A stretch of DNA of 64,000 bases. Origin: Qipengyuania mesophila (GTDB lineage Bacteria > Pseudomonadota > Alphaproteobacteria > Sphingomonadales > Sphingomonadaceae). The notes below the pieces were generated by a model. That model did no database searches. It was not told the origin of the DNA and worked only from the letters and a program-made list of their open reading frames with translations. Position 1 is the first letter of the stretch. Each line of letters begins with the position of its first letter. This document shows, piece by piece, positions 9,273-18,321 of the stretch. The stretch is taken from the NCBI RefSeq assembly GCF_019711655.1, contig NZ_JAIGNU010000001.1, positions 496,001 through 560,000 on the forward strand, written 5' to 3'. The translations under genes and the position numbers were made by a program.

Positions 9273-11330
9273 ATGCGCAAGTTCTGTACCGCCACCCTGC
9301 TGTGCGTCACCGCGGCAACCGCGCTGGCAACCGCGGCCATGGCCGAACCGGTCAAGAAGGAAGACCTGCTGGTCGCGCCCGAGGATGCGCGGCACTATGT
9401 GATCTTCTCGCAGTCGGGCCAGCACGGCGACATCTGGGCATGGCAGACCGCCGAAGGCGCCGCGGCCTATCGGATGTCGATGAACCTGCGCGGCTGGATC
9501 ACCGAGACCGACCAGACGATCGTCACCGGTGCCGATGGCACGCCTGCGAGGATCGATATCCGCGGCTTCACCGATTCGGGCGATGCGAGCGAGACCTATT
9601 ACGTCGACGCCGACGGGATGGCGCACTGGAAAACCGCGATCGACGAAGGCTCGGCGCCGCTCGCGGGCAAGCGCTATTCGACCTACGGCGGTCCGTGGCT
9701 CGCGGGCGAAGCCGATCTCAACGCGCTGATCGCGGCGGGCGAAGAGGGCATCGACATGCTGCCTTCGGGCCATGCCAGCGTGACCGTCGGCGAGGAAACC
9801 GAGATCACCGGACCCAACGGCCCCGAGACGGTCAAGCTTGCCTTCGTGAAGGGTTTCGGCTTCGCGCCGAGCCCCTTCTGGATCACCGAGGACAACAGGT
9901 TCTTCGGCTTTGCCGGCGGCATGTCTCTGCTTCCGGCGGGCTATGAGGCTAATGCGCCCAAGCTCAAGGAAATCTCGGACGCGGCAACCGCGGCGATGGT
10001 CAAGGATGTCGCGCACAGCTTCCTGAAGCCCGAAAACGCCACGCCCACGCTGGTCGAAAACGTGATGACCTTCGATTCGCTCGCCGGGACCTATCTGTCG
10101 GGCCAGTCCGTGCTGATCGCCGACGGCAAGATCGCCGCGGTCGGCGCCTCCGGAACGGTCGAGGCGCCGAGCGGCGCGATGGTGATCGACGGTACCGGCA
10201 AGACGCTCGTGCCCGGATTGTGGGACGCGCACCGCCATACCGGTGGCGACGACTGGAACCTGTTGCAGAATGTCGCGACGGGCATGACCAATTATCGCAG
10301 CCCCGGCTCGGAGATCGACGAGACCATCAGCCTCGTGACCCGGCGCGCGGCGGGCGACTTGCTGGCACCCGAAGGCGAGACCTCGGTCATCGTCGACCGC
10401 AAGGACCCGCTCGCGGCGCAGGGCTCGATCACCGTGTCCTCGCTGGAAGAGGCCATCGCCGCGGTCCACACTATCAAGGATGCGGGCCTGTGGGGGGTGA
10501 AGTTCTACACCTCGATGACCCCGGAGTGGATCGCCCCCGCAGCCGCCGAAGCGCACAAGCTGGGCCTCCATGTCCACGGCCATATCCCCGCAGGGATGCG
10601 TCCGCTCGAGGCCGTCCGCGCGGGCTACGACGAGATCACGCACATCAACTTCATCATGATGCAGGCCATGCCGAAGGAGGTGATCGACAAGTCGAACACC
10701 GCCGCGCGGCTCGAAGGGCCGGCGAAATACGGCAAGGACGTCGACCTCGATTCGCCCGAGATGACCGCCTTCTACAAGGAACTCGGCGAGCGCAGGACCT
10801 ACATCGATCCGACACTGACCGTGTGGGAACCGCTGATGACGTCGGACGGCTCGGAGCTGGCCCCCGAATACGCCCCCTTCGCCAAGGTCGCCCCTCCGGG
10901 CGTCGCGCGCGGGTGGAAGATTTCGGGCTATCCGCTGTTCGACGGGCTGACCCGCGACGATTTCCGCCAGAGCTTCGACAAGATGGTCGGGCTGGTCGGA
11001 AAGCTGCACGAGGCGGGCGCCCCGATCGTGGCGGGCACCGATGGCTATGGGCTAGAACTCGTGCGCGAGCTCGAACTCTACGAAGAGGCCGGCCTCACCA
11101 ATGCCGAAGCCTTGCAGACCGCCACGATCATCCCGGCGCGGCTGACCGGCATGGATGAAGACTTCGGCTCGATCACCGAAGGCAAGGTCGCCAACCTCGT
11201 CCTGGTCGACGGCGACGTGTCGCAGGACATCACCCGGTTGCGCCGGGTCGAGACCGTCTTCCTCGACGGCTATCGCCTCGATGCGCAGGAGCTTCGCGAG
11301 GCGAGCGGCCTTTCGGGCATGCCCGAGTAA
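9273..11330 (+). CDS. Exported amidohydrolase-family metal-dependent hydrolase
   Basis: A 685-residue protein whose start is fixed by CGAGGGGGA just upstream and by a clear signal peptide ending TAAMAEP. Roughly residues 25-270 form a domain I do not recognise (starting KKEDLLVAPEDARHYVIFSQ). The C-terminal 400 residues are an imidazolonepropionase-like amidohydrolase. Visible metal-site motifs are DAHRHTG (H320 and H322, an HxH variant), HVHGHIPAG, EITHINF and AGTDGYG with the conserved aspartate, then GSITEGKVANLVLVDGD. Such enzymes cleave amide or ester bonds in dipeptides, hydantoins or prolidase-type substrates; the substrate here is unknown. It is probably periplasmic. It stands alone, convergent with glcB. 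Confidence 0.85.
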   Translation: MRKFCTATLLCVTAATALATAAMAEPVKKEDLLVAPEDARHYVIFSQSGQHGDIWAWQTAEGAAAYRMSMNLRGWITETDQTIVTGADGTPARIDIRGFTDSGDASETYYVDADGMAHWKTAIDEGSAPLAGKRYSTYGGPWLAGEADLNALIAAGEEGIDMLPSGHASVTVGEETEITGPNGPETVKLAFVKGFGFAPSPFWITEDNRFFGFAGGMSLLPAGYEANAPKLKEISDAATAAMVKDVAHSFLKPENATPTLVENVMTFDSLAGTYLSGQSVLIADGKIAAVGASGTVEAPSGAMVIDGTGKTLVPGLWDAHRHTGGDDWNLLQNVATGMTNYRSPGSEIDETISLVTRRAAGDLLAPEGETSVIVDRKDPLAAQGSITVSSLEEAIAAVHTIKDAGLWGVKFYTSMTPEWIAPAAAEAHKLGLHVHGHIPAGMRPLEAVRAGYDEITHINFIMMQAMPKEVIDKSNTAARLEGPAKYGKDVDLDSPEMTAFYKELGERRTYIDPTLTVWEPLMTSDGSELAPEYAPFAKVAPPGVARGWKISGYPLFDGLTRDDFRQSFDKMVGLVGKLHEAGAPIVAGTDGYGLELVRELELYEEAGLTNAEALQTATIIPARLTGMDEDFGSITEGKVANLVLVDGDVSQDITRLRRVETVFLDGYRLDAQELREASGLSGMPE

Positions 11331-11349
11331 GCGACCGGGCGGGAGGCGT

Positions 11350-13455
11350 TCAGCCCCCCGCCTTCTTGCGCCTCCGCCAGGCATGGAGCAGCGGTTCGGT
11401 ATAGCCGCTCGGCTGCTCGACGCCCTTGAAGATCAGGTCCTTCGCCGCGCTGAAGGCCGCGCCGTCCTCGTTTTCGAGCAGCGGCTCGTAGAAGGGATCG
11501 CCCGCGTTCTGTTGGTCCACCTTGGCGGCCATGCGGCGCAGGCTCTCCATCACCTGGTCTTCGGTGATCACGCCGTGGAACAGCCAGTTGGCGATGTGCT
11601 GGCTCGAAATGCGTAGCGTCGCGCGATCTTCCATCAGCCCGACGTCGTTGATGTCGGGCACTTTCGAACAGCCGACGCCCTGGTCGATCCAACGCACGAC
11701 GTAACCGAGCAGCCCCTGGCAATTGTTGTCGAGCTCCTCGCGAATCTCGTCCTCGGACCAGTTGGCGCCGTCGGCGAGCGGAATGGTGAGCAGCTCGTCC
11801 AGCCCCGGCACCTCTCCCAGCCCCTGCTGGATTTCGAACACGTCCTCGCGATGGTAGTGGATCGCGTGGAGCGTTGCCGCGGTGGGGCTCGGCACCCAGG
11901 CGGTGTTTGCGCCCGCGCGCAGGTGGCCGATCTTCTCGACCATCATCTGCCCCATGAGGTCGGGCGCCGCCCACATCCCCTTGCCGATCTGCGCGCGGCC
12001 CGAGAGGCCGTGGCGCAGGCCGATACCGACGTTGCGCGCCTCATAGGCCTTGAGCCAGGCCGCGTTCTTCATAGCCCCCTTGCGCATCATCGGGCCCGCC
12101 CGCATCGAGGTGTGGATCTCGTCGCCGGTACGATCGAGGAAACCGGTATTGATGAACACGATCCGGTCCCTCACCGCATGGATGCAGGCCCCAAGGTTCG
12201 CGCTGGTGCGGCGTTCCTCGTCCATCACGCCGACCTTGATCGTATCGCGCGGCAGGCCGAGCAGGTTCTCCACCGCATCGAACAGGTCGTTGGTGAAAGC
12301 ACATTCCTCGGGTCCGTGCATCTTGGGCTTCACGATGTAGATCGAACCGCAGCGCGAATTTCCGTATTTCCCCAGTCCGGCAACGTCCTGCGCACCGATC
12401 GCCGAAGTGATCACGGCATCGAGAATCCCCTCGGGAATTTCCTCGCCGTCCCAACGCATCGCCGGATTGGTCATCAGGTGTCCGACATTGCGCACGAACA
12501 TCAGGCTGCGGCCGGGCAGGCTGTGCTCGCCGCCTTCGGCGTCGGTGAAGCGCTTGTCGCCCGCGAGCGTGCGCGTCAGCGTCCGCCCGCCCTTGTCGAA
12601 GCTTTCCTCCAGATCGCCGCGGATCACGCCGAGCCAGTTGCGATAGGCGAGCAGCTTGTCCTCGGCGTCGACCGCCGCGACCGAATCCTCGCAATCGGCG
12701 ATCGTCGTCAGCGCGGCTTCGAGGATGATATCGGCGATGTTGGCCGGGTCGGTACGACCCACCGGATGCTCGGCATCGAACACGACCTCGATATGCAGCC
12801 CGTTATTCCGGTAGAAGCACGAACCTTCGTTCCATCCCAAGCATTGCGCCGGGTCGGCGAGCGGGATGCCCTTGTCGTCCACATCCACCAGATCGGCCCA
12901 TTTCTTGCCGTCCGCCAGCGGGACCGCGTCGTCCATGAAGCGCTTCGCCTCGGCCACCACCGCCGCGCCGCGCAACTCGTCATAGCCTCCCGGGGTCGCC
13001 GGTTGCGCGTCGAGCGCGTCGGTGCCGTAGAGCGCGTCGTAGAGGCTGCCCCAGCGTGCGTTTGCAGCGTTGAGCAGGAAGCGTGCATTGAGGATCGGCA
13101 CCACCAGCTGCGGGCCCGCCATGGTGGCGATCTCTGGATCGACGTTTTCGGTGCCGATGGTGAAGGCTGCGGGCTCGGGCACGAGATAGCCGATCTCGCG
13201 CAGGAAGGCCTGATACTCGTCCTGATCCAGCGGCACGCCCTTGTGCGCCTCGTGCCAGGCGTCGATCTTGGCCTGCAGCTCCTCGCGCTTTTGCAGCAGC
13301 GCCGCATTGCGCGGGGCGAAGTGCGCGAGCAGATCCGCAAACCCCAGCCAGAACGCATCGACATCGCGGCCCAGCGGGCCGAGCACTTCGGCCTCGATGA
13401 ATTGGGCAAGCTGCGGATCGGTCTCGATCCCGGCGCGCGTTACGTATTCGGTCAT
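11350..13455 (-). CDS. glcB: Malate synthase G
   Basis: Condenses glyoxylate with acetyl-CoA to malate, used with isocitrate lyase or glycolate oxidation. The 701-residue length and motifs match the monomeric G isoform rather than the shorter A form: [52 protein letters not shown], and [14 protein letters not shown]. The start MTEYVTRAG is preceded by GAGGAG. No glc regulator or glycolate oxidase genes adjoin it. It is divergent from the M20/ast operon with 131 bases between, and ends 19 bases from the amidohydrolase stop. A 9/10-bp GC-rich stem at 11341-11362 overlaps its end and may act as a shared terminator. Confidence 0.97.
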   Translation of the reverse strand: MTEYVTRAGIETDPQLAQFIEAEVLGPLGRDVDAFWLGFADLLAHFAPRNAALLQKREELQAKIDAWHEAHKGVPLDQDEYQAFLREIGYLVPEPAAFTIGTENVDPEIATMAGPQLVVPILNARFLLNAANARWGSLYDALYGTDALDAQPATPGGYDELRGAAVVAEAKRFMDDAVPLADGKKWADLVDVDDKGIPLADPAQCLGWNEGSCFYRNNGLHIEVVFDAEHPVGRTDPANIADIILEAALTTIADCEDSVAAVDAEDKLLAYRNWLGVIRGDLEESFDKGGRTLTRTLAGDKRFTDAEGGEHSLPGRSLMFVRNVGHLMTNPAMRWDGEEIPEGILDAVITSAIGAQDVAGLGKYGNSRCGSIYIVKPKMHGPEECAFTNDLFDAVENLLGLPRDTIKVGVMDEERRTSANLGACIHAVRDRIVFINTGFLDRTGDEIHTSMRAGPMMRKGAMKNAAWLKAYEARNVGIGLRHGLSGRAQIGKGMWAAPDLMGQMMVEKIGHLRAGANTAWVPSPTAATLHAIHYHREDVFEIQQGLGEVPGLDELLTIPLADGANWSEDEIREELDNNCQGLLGYVVRWIDQGVGCSKVPDINDVGLMEDRATLRISSQHIANWLFHGVITEDQVMESLRRMAAKVDQQNAGDPFYEPLLENEDGAAFSAAKDLIFKGVEQPSGYTEPLLHAWRRRKKAGG

Positions 13456-13586
13456 GAAACTCCTCGGATTCTGCAATCGTAGCAATGTGTAACCCGGGGA
13501 GGAGCGACAAGGTCTATGCCGTCAGCGGGTGATCAATGCAAGGCGCGGGGTAGACTTGGGGCCGCGCAGGCTTAAGGACGTTGCAC

Positions 13587-14795
13587 ATGAAACCGGATAG
13601 CGCCCCGCAAGCCCTGCTCGATGCGATCGATGCCGACGCGATGTTGCGCGAGGTGCAGGATTGGGCCGCGATCAACACCGGCACCGCGAACATCGCCGGG
13701 CTCGACACGATGGCAGGCATTCTCGCCGATGCCTTCAGCGCGCTCCCCGGCGAAGTCGAGCTGGTCGAACCGGCCACGGTTACCGCGATTTCGGGCGAAG
13801 GCCGCGAGTTCGAAAAGCCGCATGGCAGGCACATGGTGCTGCGCGTCCGCCCCGAGGCCGAACGGCGCTTCGTGCTGACCGGCCACATGGACACGGTCTT
13901 TCCCGCCGACCATCCGTTCCAGGAGGTCAGCTGGCTCGACGACGAGACCATCAACGGCCCCGGCACCGCCGATATGAAGGGCGGGCTCAATGTCATTCTC
14001 CACGCGCTCAAGACCTTCGAGACGATCGAAGGTGCGGAACGCGTAGGCTACGACGTGATGATCAATTCGGACGAGGAAACCGGCAGCCTCGCCAGCCGCG
14101 GGCTGATCGAGGAACTGGCGCGCGGGAAATATGCCGCGTTGACCTATGAACCCTCTGCCCTGCCCGACGGCACGCTGGCGCATGCGCGCGGCGGTACGGG
14201 CAATTACTCGATCACGATCCACGGTCGCTCCGCCCATGCCGGGCGCAATCCGCAGGACGGGCGCAACGCGATCGTCGCTGCTTCCGACCTCGTGCTGCGC
14301 ATCGCCGCGCTGGCGGGCGACGACATCACCGTCAACCCGGCGAAGATCGAGGGCGGCAGCGCCAACAACGTCGTGCCCGACCTTGCTGTGCTGCGCTTCA
14401 ACATCCGTCCGAAGTCCACCGAGGCGATGAACCGCTTCGACGGCGAACTCGATCGCGCCCTCGCCTCCATCAAGGCCGAACACGAGGTGGGCATCCACCG
14501 CCACGGCGGCGTCACCCGTCCGCCCAAGCCGGTCGATGCCAAGGCGCAGCGCCTGTTCGACCTCGTCAAGAGCTGCGGCGCCGAACTCGGCCAGACGATC
14601 GGCTGGCAACCGACCGGCGGCGTCTGCGACGGCAACAACATCGCCGCCACCGGCGTCCCCGTGGTCGACACCATGGGCGTGCGCGGCGGCGCGATCCATT
14701 CACCGGACGAGTTCATGATCGTCCCCAGCCTGCGCGAACGCGCAGCCCTGTCGGCGCGCGTACTCGCCAGGCTTTCCACCGGAGACCATTTGTGA
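13587..14795 (+). CDS. M20-family metallohydrolase of the ast operon
   Basis: A 402-residue zinc hydrolase of the M20/carboxypeptidase G2 type. It has LTGHMDTVFP (first zinc ligand), NGPGTADMKGGL (bridging aspartate), NSDEETGS (catalytic glutamate pair), a dimerisation insert beginning ARGGTGNYSITIHG, and a final zinc histidine in GGAIHSPDEF. AAGGA lies 8 bases before the ATG; a TTG two codons upstream is also open. Its stop overlaps the astA start (GTGA), so it is translationally tied to arginine succinyltransferase. Inference: it may process an N-acyl amino acid, perhaps taking the place of AstE, or feed arginine from an acyl or peptide form. Substrate unproven. Confidence 0.85.
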   Translation: MKPDSAPQALLDAIDADAMLREVQDWAAINTGTANIAGLDTMAGILADAFSALPGEVELVEPATVTAISGEGREFEKPHGRHMVLRVRPEAERRFVLTGHMDTVFPADHPFQEVSWLDDETINGPGTADMKGGLNVILHALKTFETIEGAERVGYDVMINSDEETGSLASRGLIEELARGKYAALTYEPSALPDGTLAHARGGTGNYSITIHGRSAHAGRNPQDGRNAIVAASDLVLRIAALAGDDITVNPAKIEGGSANNVVPDLAVLRFNIRPKSTEAMNRFDGELDRALASIKAEHEVGIHRHGGVTRPPKPVDAKAQRLFDLVKSCGAELGQTIGWQPTGGVCDGNNIAATGVPVVDTMGVRGGAIHSPDEFMIVPSLRERAALSARVLARLSTGDHL

Positions 14796-15808
14796 CCTTT
14801 CGCCTGCGCGCCGCGCATATCGATGACCTCGAGCACCTCTACGAGATGGCCAAGCTGACGGGCGGCGGGTTCACCAACCTCCCCGCCGATCGCGCCGCGC
14901 TGACCAAGAAGCTGGAACGCGCCGACGAGGCCTTTTCCAAGACCTACGAGGAACTCGGCGACGACCAGTTCACGCTGGTGCTCGAGAACACCGAGACCGG
15001 CCAGGTACGCGGGACCTGCCAGCTCTTCAGTCAGGTCGGCCAGCAATGGCCATTCTACAGCTACCGGCTCAACACGCTGACCCAGCACAGCCGCGAGCTC
15101 GACCGCACGGTGCGCGCCGAGCTGCTCAGCCTGACGACCGATCTCGAAGGCTGTTCCGAAGTCGGCGGGTTGTTCCTCCATCCGGGCGAGCGCGCCGGCG
15201 GGCTCGGCCTGCTGCTCGCGCGCAGCCGCTATCTCTTCGTCGCCATGCACCGGCCGCGCTTTGCCGACCGGATCCTTGCCGAATTGCGCGGGGTGATCGA
15301 CGACCGCGGCGGATCGCCCTTCTGGGACGGCGTGGCGGGCCGCTTCTTCGGCATGACCTTCCAGGAAGCCGACTATTTCAACGCCATCAACGGCAACCAG
15401 TTCATCGCCGATCTGATGCCCAAGCATCCGGTCTATGTCGCCATGCTCGGCGACGAGGCGAAGAAGGTCATCGGCGTGCCCCACCCCACCGGCCGCGCCG
15501 CCATGCGGATGCTCGAGAACGAGGGCTTCTCCTTCGAAGGCTATGTCGACATCTTCGACGGCGGGCCAACGATGACCGCGCGCACCGACCAGGTGCGCAG
15601 CATAAGCCAGGCCGTCCCGGGCAAGCTTTCCGCGACCGATCTCGACATCGGCGAACGCGCACTGGTCGCCACCGGGACGCTGGGCACCTTCCGCAGCGCT
15701 TATGGCATGCGCGAGATCGCCGACGACGGCAGCGTCGCGATCGATGCCCTATGCGCCGAAACGCTCGGCGTCGGCGAGGGAGACGAGGTATGGAGCGTGG
15801 CGCGGTGA
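14792..15808 (+). CDS. astA: Arginine N-succinyltransferase
   Basis: AstA transfers succinyl from succinyl-CoA to arginine, the first step of the arginine succinyltransferase (AST) pathway for nitrogen and carbon use. The 338-residue protein has family hallmarks: LRAAHIDDLEHLYEMAKLTGGGFTNLP at the N-terminus, EVGGLFLHPGERAGGLGLLLARSRY (acyl-CoA binding), FWDGVAGRFFGMTFQEADYF, and HPTGRAAMRMLENEGF. It starts at a GTG that overlaps the preceding M20 stop and ends in a GTGA overlap with astB. Only astA and astB are here; astC and astD are not in this window. Confidence 0.96.
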   Translation: MTFRLRAAHIDDLEHLYEMAKLTGGGFTNLPADRAALTKKLERADEAFSKTYEELGDDQFTLVLENTETGQVRGTCQLFSQVGQQWPFYSYRLNTLTQHSRELDRTVRAELLSLTTDLEGCSEVGGLFLHPGERAGGLGLLLARSRYLFVAMHRPRFADRILAELRGVIDDRGGSPFWDGVAGRFFGMTFQEADYFNAINGNQFIADLMPKHPVYVAMLGDEAKKVIGVPHPTGRAAMRMLENEGFSFEGYVDIFDGGPTMTARTDQVRSISQAVPGKLSATDLDIGERALVATGTLGTFRSAYGMREIADDGSVAIDALCAETLGVGEGDEVWSVAR

Positions 15809-17058
15809 GCCGCCTGGTCGAGATCAATTTCGACGGCATCGTCGGGCCGAGCCACAATTACGCCGGGCTCAGCCTCGGCAATATCGCCAGCGCCAGCCAC
15901 GGCGGCGATTCGTCATTCCCGCGCGCGGCGGCGCTGCAGGGCCTGGCGAAAATGCGCGGCAATATGGAACGCGGCCTGGTGCAGGGCTTCCTGCTGCCGT
16001 TGCCACGCCCGAATGGTAGCCTGCTCGCTCGGCTCGCGGTCGATGCCGAGTGCGATCGTGCGCTGCTCGCGGCGGCTTGGTCGGCCAGTTCCATGTGGAC
16101 CGCCAATGCCGCCACGGTCAGCCCCGCCCCCGACACTGGCGACGGGCGCTGCCACCTGACACCCGCCAATCTCGTCACCATGCTCCACCGCGCGCAGGAA
16201 TGGCCCGACACGCAGGCGCAGCTGAGGATCGCCTTCGGCGACGAACGCTATTTCAAGGTCCATGACGCCGTACTGCCGAGCTTCGGTGACGAAGGCGCGG
16301 CCAACCACATGCGCCTGACCGAAAGCCACGATTCCCCGGGGGTCGAGGTCTTCGTCTATGGCCGGCCGGGTGGTCGCTTCCCCGCGCGCCAGCACGAGCA
16401 GGCGAGCCGCGCCGTCGCACGGCTGCACGGGCTCGATCCCAAGCGCTGCGTCTTCCTCGAACAGAATCCCGCCGCGATCGAGGCAGGCGCTTTTCACAAC
16501 GATGTGGTCGCGGTCGCCAACGAGACAGTCCTCTTCGCCCACGAACAGGCCTTCGCCGATCGCGAGGACGCCTATGAAGCGCTGCTCGCGGCCTTCCCCA
16601 AGCTCCATGCGATCGAGGTCCCGGCCAGCGCGGTCAGCCTCGAAGAGGCGATCCGGACCTATCTCTTCAACGCGCAGCTGGTGACGCAGCCCGACGGCGG
16701 CATGGCGCTGGTGGTGCCGGGCGAATGCTGGGAGAGCAAAAGCGTGCGGGGATGGTGCGAGGAGATGCTCGCCACCAACGGCCCGATCCGCGAGGTCATC
16801 CCGGTCGACGTGCGACAGTCGATGGCGAACGGCGGCGGCCCCGCTTGCCTACGCCTGCGCGTGGTGGCGGACCCGGCCACGGTCGACGCGCGCTTCCTGC
16901 TCGACGAAGCCAAGGCGCAGCGGATCGAGGCGGTCATCGCCGAGATGTGGCCCGAGCGAATCGATCCTGCAGACATCGGTAGCGAGCGCCTCGCCAGGAC
17001 GGTCGTCGAAGCCCGCGAAGCGCTGCTTTCGGTACTCTCGCTCGACGAACTCGCGTGA
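15805..17058 (+). CDS. astB: N-succinylarginine dihydrolase
   Basis: AstB hydrolyses succinylarginine to succinylornithine, two ammonia and carbon dioxide. The protein (417 residues from the overlapping GTG; an ATG at 15790 is an alternative) begins SRLVEINFDGIVGPSHNYAGLSLGN, the family signature. The amidinotransferase-like catalytic residues are placed as expected: an acidic residue in the EQ/DE region, His231 in FHNDVVAVAN, and the nucleophilic cysteine Cys348 in SMANGGGPACLRL. It is slightly shorter than the roughly 447-residue E. coli enzyme. It ends the M20-astA-astB operon. Confidence 0.96.
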   Translation: MSRLVEINFDGIVGPSHNYAGLSLGNIASASHGGDSSFPRAAALQGLAKMRGNMERGLVQGFLLPLPRPNGSLLARLAVDAECDRALLAAAWSASSMWTANAATVSPAPDTGDGRCHLTPANLVTMLHRAQEWPDTQAQLRIAFGDERYFKVHDAVLPSFGDEGAANHMRLTESHDSPGVEVFVYGRPGGRFPARQHEQASRAVARLHGLDPKRCVFLEQNPAAIEAGAFHNDVVAVANETVLFAHEQAFADREDAYEALLAAFPKLHAIEVPASAVSLEEAIRTYLFNAQLVTQPDGGMALVVPGECWESKSVRGWCEEMLATNGPIREVIPVDVRQSMANGGGPACLRLRVVADPATVDARFLLDEAKAQRIEAVIAEMWPERIDPADIGSERLARTVVEAREALLSVLSLDELA

Positions 17059-17137
17059 GCAATCCCGCGAGGAGTTAACGGTCTTTACCGGCGCGTCGGT
17101 CAGTTTTACATTCGCTCTCGGGGTTAACCATCAAGAT

Positions 17138-17150
17138 CCGCAGAATTCCG
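17138..17150. repeat. CCGCAGAATTCCG element, copy 1 (upstream of the sigma-54 promoter at 17155)
   Basis: The 13-base sequence CCGCAGAATTCCG occurs here 4 bases upstream of the plus-strand -24 element. It recurs at 23155-23167, upstream of the minus-strand sigma-54 promoter, in the opposite orientation relative to transcription. Its GAATTC core is palindromic. The shared position suggests a binding site, but its role is unknown. Confidence 0.5.
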
Positions 17151-17154
17151 TCGC

Positions 17155-17170
17155 TGGCACGGCATTTGCT
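17155..17170 (+). promoter_or_regulatory. Sigma-54 (RpoN) -24/-12 promoter
   Basis: TGGCAC-GGCAT-TTGCT is an exact match to the sigma-54 consensus TGGCAC-N5-TTGCW. It is preceded by CTGG, as in the extended consensus. The predicted transcript would start near 17181, about 20 bases ahead of the GTG of the small membrane protein at 17204, and is correctly oriented for it. Confidence 0.75.
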
Positions 17171-17203
17171 TGTTGCGGATTAACCAGAGGGACCGAGATA
17201 GAA

Positions 17204-17464
17204 GTGCTCAGGAAAGTGCAACGGCTGTTCGTGATCAAGACGCGCGTGGAAGCGTATCTGATCATCTTTGCCCTTGCCCTGGGCGCAATGACGCGCGGCG
17301 CACATTACACGCTGCAATACCCGGGAGTCGGAGGCTACCTGCTGTTCGCCGCGACCGGCGGCGCAGTCTTCCTCGGCGGGGCGAAGATCCTCGACGCGCT
17401 GCGCTACGAGCGCGAAGGGAAGAATGTCGAGGCCGAAAAGCTCCAGGGCGCCGCTTCGGAATAG
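17204..17464 (+). CDS. Small two-helix membrane protein
   Basis: An 86-residue protein with a GTG start; AGAGGG lies 10-15 bases upstream. After a basic N-terminus (VLRKVQRLFVIKTRVEAY) there are two hydrophobic segments, about residues 18-33 (LIIFALALGAM) and 45-60 (YLLFAATGGAVFLGGA), then a charged tail LRYEREGKNVEAEKLQG. I do not recognise a named family, although short proteins of this type occur widely in sphingomonads. Its upstream region carries a sigma-54 promoter, so expression is probably activator-dependent. The downstream acetyltransferase gene begins 40 bases later and may be co-transcribed. Confidence 0.75.
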   Translation: MLRKVQRLFVIKTRVEAYLIIFALALGAMTRGAHYTLQYPGVGGYLLFAATGGAVFLGGAKILDALRYEREGKNVEAEKLQGAASE

Positions 17465-17504
17465 GCAGGCCCGGTCCGGGCAATCCGCGCCCCGTCGGAA
17501 GACC

Positions 17505-17960
17505 ATGATTGCACTGCGCCCCCTGCGCGAAAGCGAACTCGAAGCAGCCTCGCAGCTATGCCTGCAGTCGAAAGCACATTGGGGCTATGACGCGGACTTC
17601 ATGCGTCGGTGCGAAGCGGAGCTTACCCTCGCCGCTGCGGATTTGACAGAGAGCGAGATCGTCGCCGCGATCGACGGCGATCGGTTGGTCGGGATCGCAC
17701 AGGTGGCGCAAGCCATAGATGGATGCTTCCTCGAGAAGCTGTTCGTCGATCCGCTCGCCATGAATCTGGGAGTTGGGCGAAGACTGTTCGAATGGGCAGT
17801 CGAATGCGCACGCGGACTCGGCGTCTCACAGATGATCGTGGAAGCCGATCCGGATGCCGTTCCCTTCTACCGCAAGATGGGTTGCAAGAGCGCAGGCAGC
17901 GTCCCCTCGGGATCGATTCCCGACAGGCAGCTGCCGCGGCTCGTCTTCGATCTCGGATAA
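17505..17960 (+). CDS. GNAT-family N-acetyltransferase
   Basis: A 151-residue GNAT protein starting MIALRPLRESELEAASQL. Motif A, the acetyl-CoA pyrophosphate loop, is visible as LFVDPLAMNLGVGRRLFEWAV, and motif B as IVEADPDAVPFYRKMGCK. The small GNAT fold is complete. The substrate cannot be told from sequence; the closest style is the YhhY/ElaA-like group acting on amino groups of small molecules or proteins. It lies 40 bases downstream of the small membrane protein and converges on ssrA. GGAAG just before the ATG supports the start. Confidence 0.85.
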   Translation: MIALRPLRESELEAASQLCLQSKAHWGYDADFMRRCEAELTLAAADLTESEIVAAIDGDRLVGIAQVAQAIDGCFLEKLFVDPLAMNLGVGRRLFEWAVECARGLGVSQMIVEADPDAVPFYRKMGCKSAGSVPSGSIPDRQLPRLVFDLG

Positions 17961-17974
17961 TATGGGAACAGGGT

Positions 17975-18315
17975 GGGGGTTTCTGTTGCTAGCTACCCCC
18001 GGAGCCCCGGAATCCGCTTCTGTTGCCCGGTGGGTCCAACCGCGCTTTAGCTTTGTAAGATCAGGGCGTTAGCCCATCAGATTACGCAGCGAGAGCGAGT
18101 GCTTCGTTATCGTTGGCACTTGTGTGTTGTGAACAGTTTTACGGGTTACTCAGCCCGGGCGAAAACACTGTCTTTCAGCACACGTCGATCCTAGTTCGGC
18201 CCCGTCAAAACCCGCCAGATTCAGCGGTTTATGGTGGAGCCGCCGGGTACTGCCCCCGGGTCCGTTGTACCTATTGCACAGCGCAATTTATCGCCATAGC
18301 CGGCCGAAACCGGCG
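17975..18315 (-). ncRNA. ssrA: tmRNA, circularly permuted two-piece form
   Basis: Read on the minus strand, an acceptor piece (about 18315-18232) contains a T-arm and ends GGCTCCACCA. A 28-base intervening segment (18231-18204) follows. The coding piece then begins GGGGCCGAACTAGG at 18203, the counterpart of the mature 5' end of one-piece tmRNA. The tag frame at 18117-18082 reads ANDNEALALAA-stop. This order (3' acceptor half first, then the 5' half) is the permuted arrangement of alphaproteobacteria; the pieces are separated by processing. With SmpB it rescues stalled ribosomes and tags products for proteolysis. The exact 3' end is uncertain; a GGGGGT/ACCCCC hairpin (17975-18000) may be a final pseudoknot or terminator. 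Confidence 0.9.
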
Positions 18316-18321
18316 AAGCCC

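Noticed and set aside
11341..11362. GC-rich imperfect stem between the amidohydrolase and glcB as a terminator
   Set aside because: It overlaps the glcB coding end, has a mismatch and no T-tract; kept only as a note in the glcB entry.
11851..13482. Open frame of 543 codons antisense to malate synthase
   Set aside because: No recognisable motif and no ribosome-binding site; glcB on the other strand is unambiguous.
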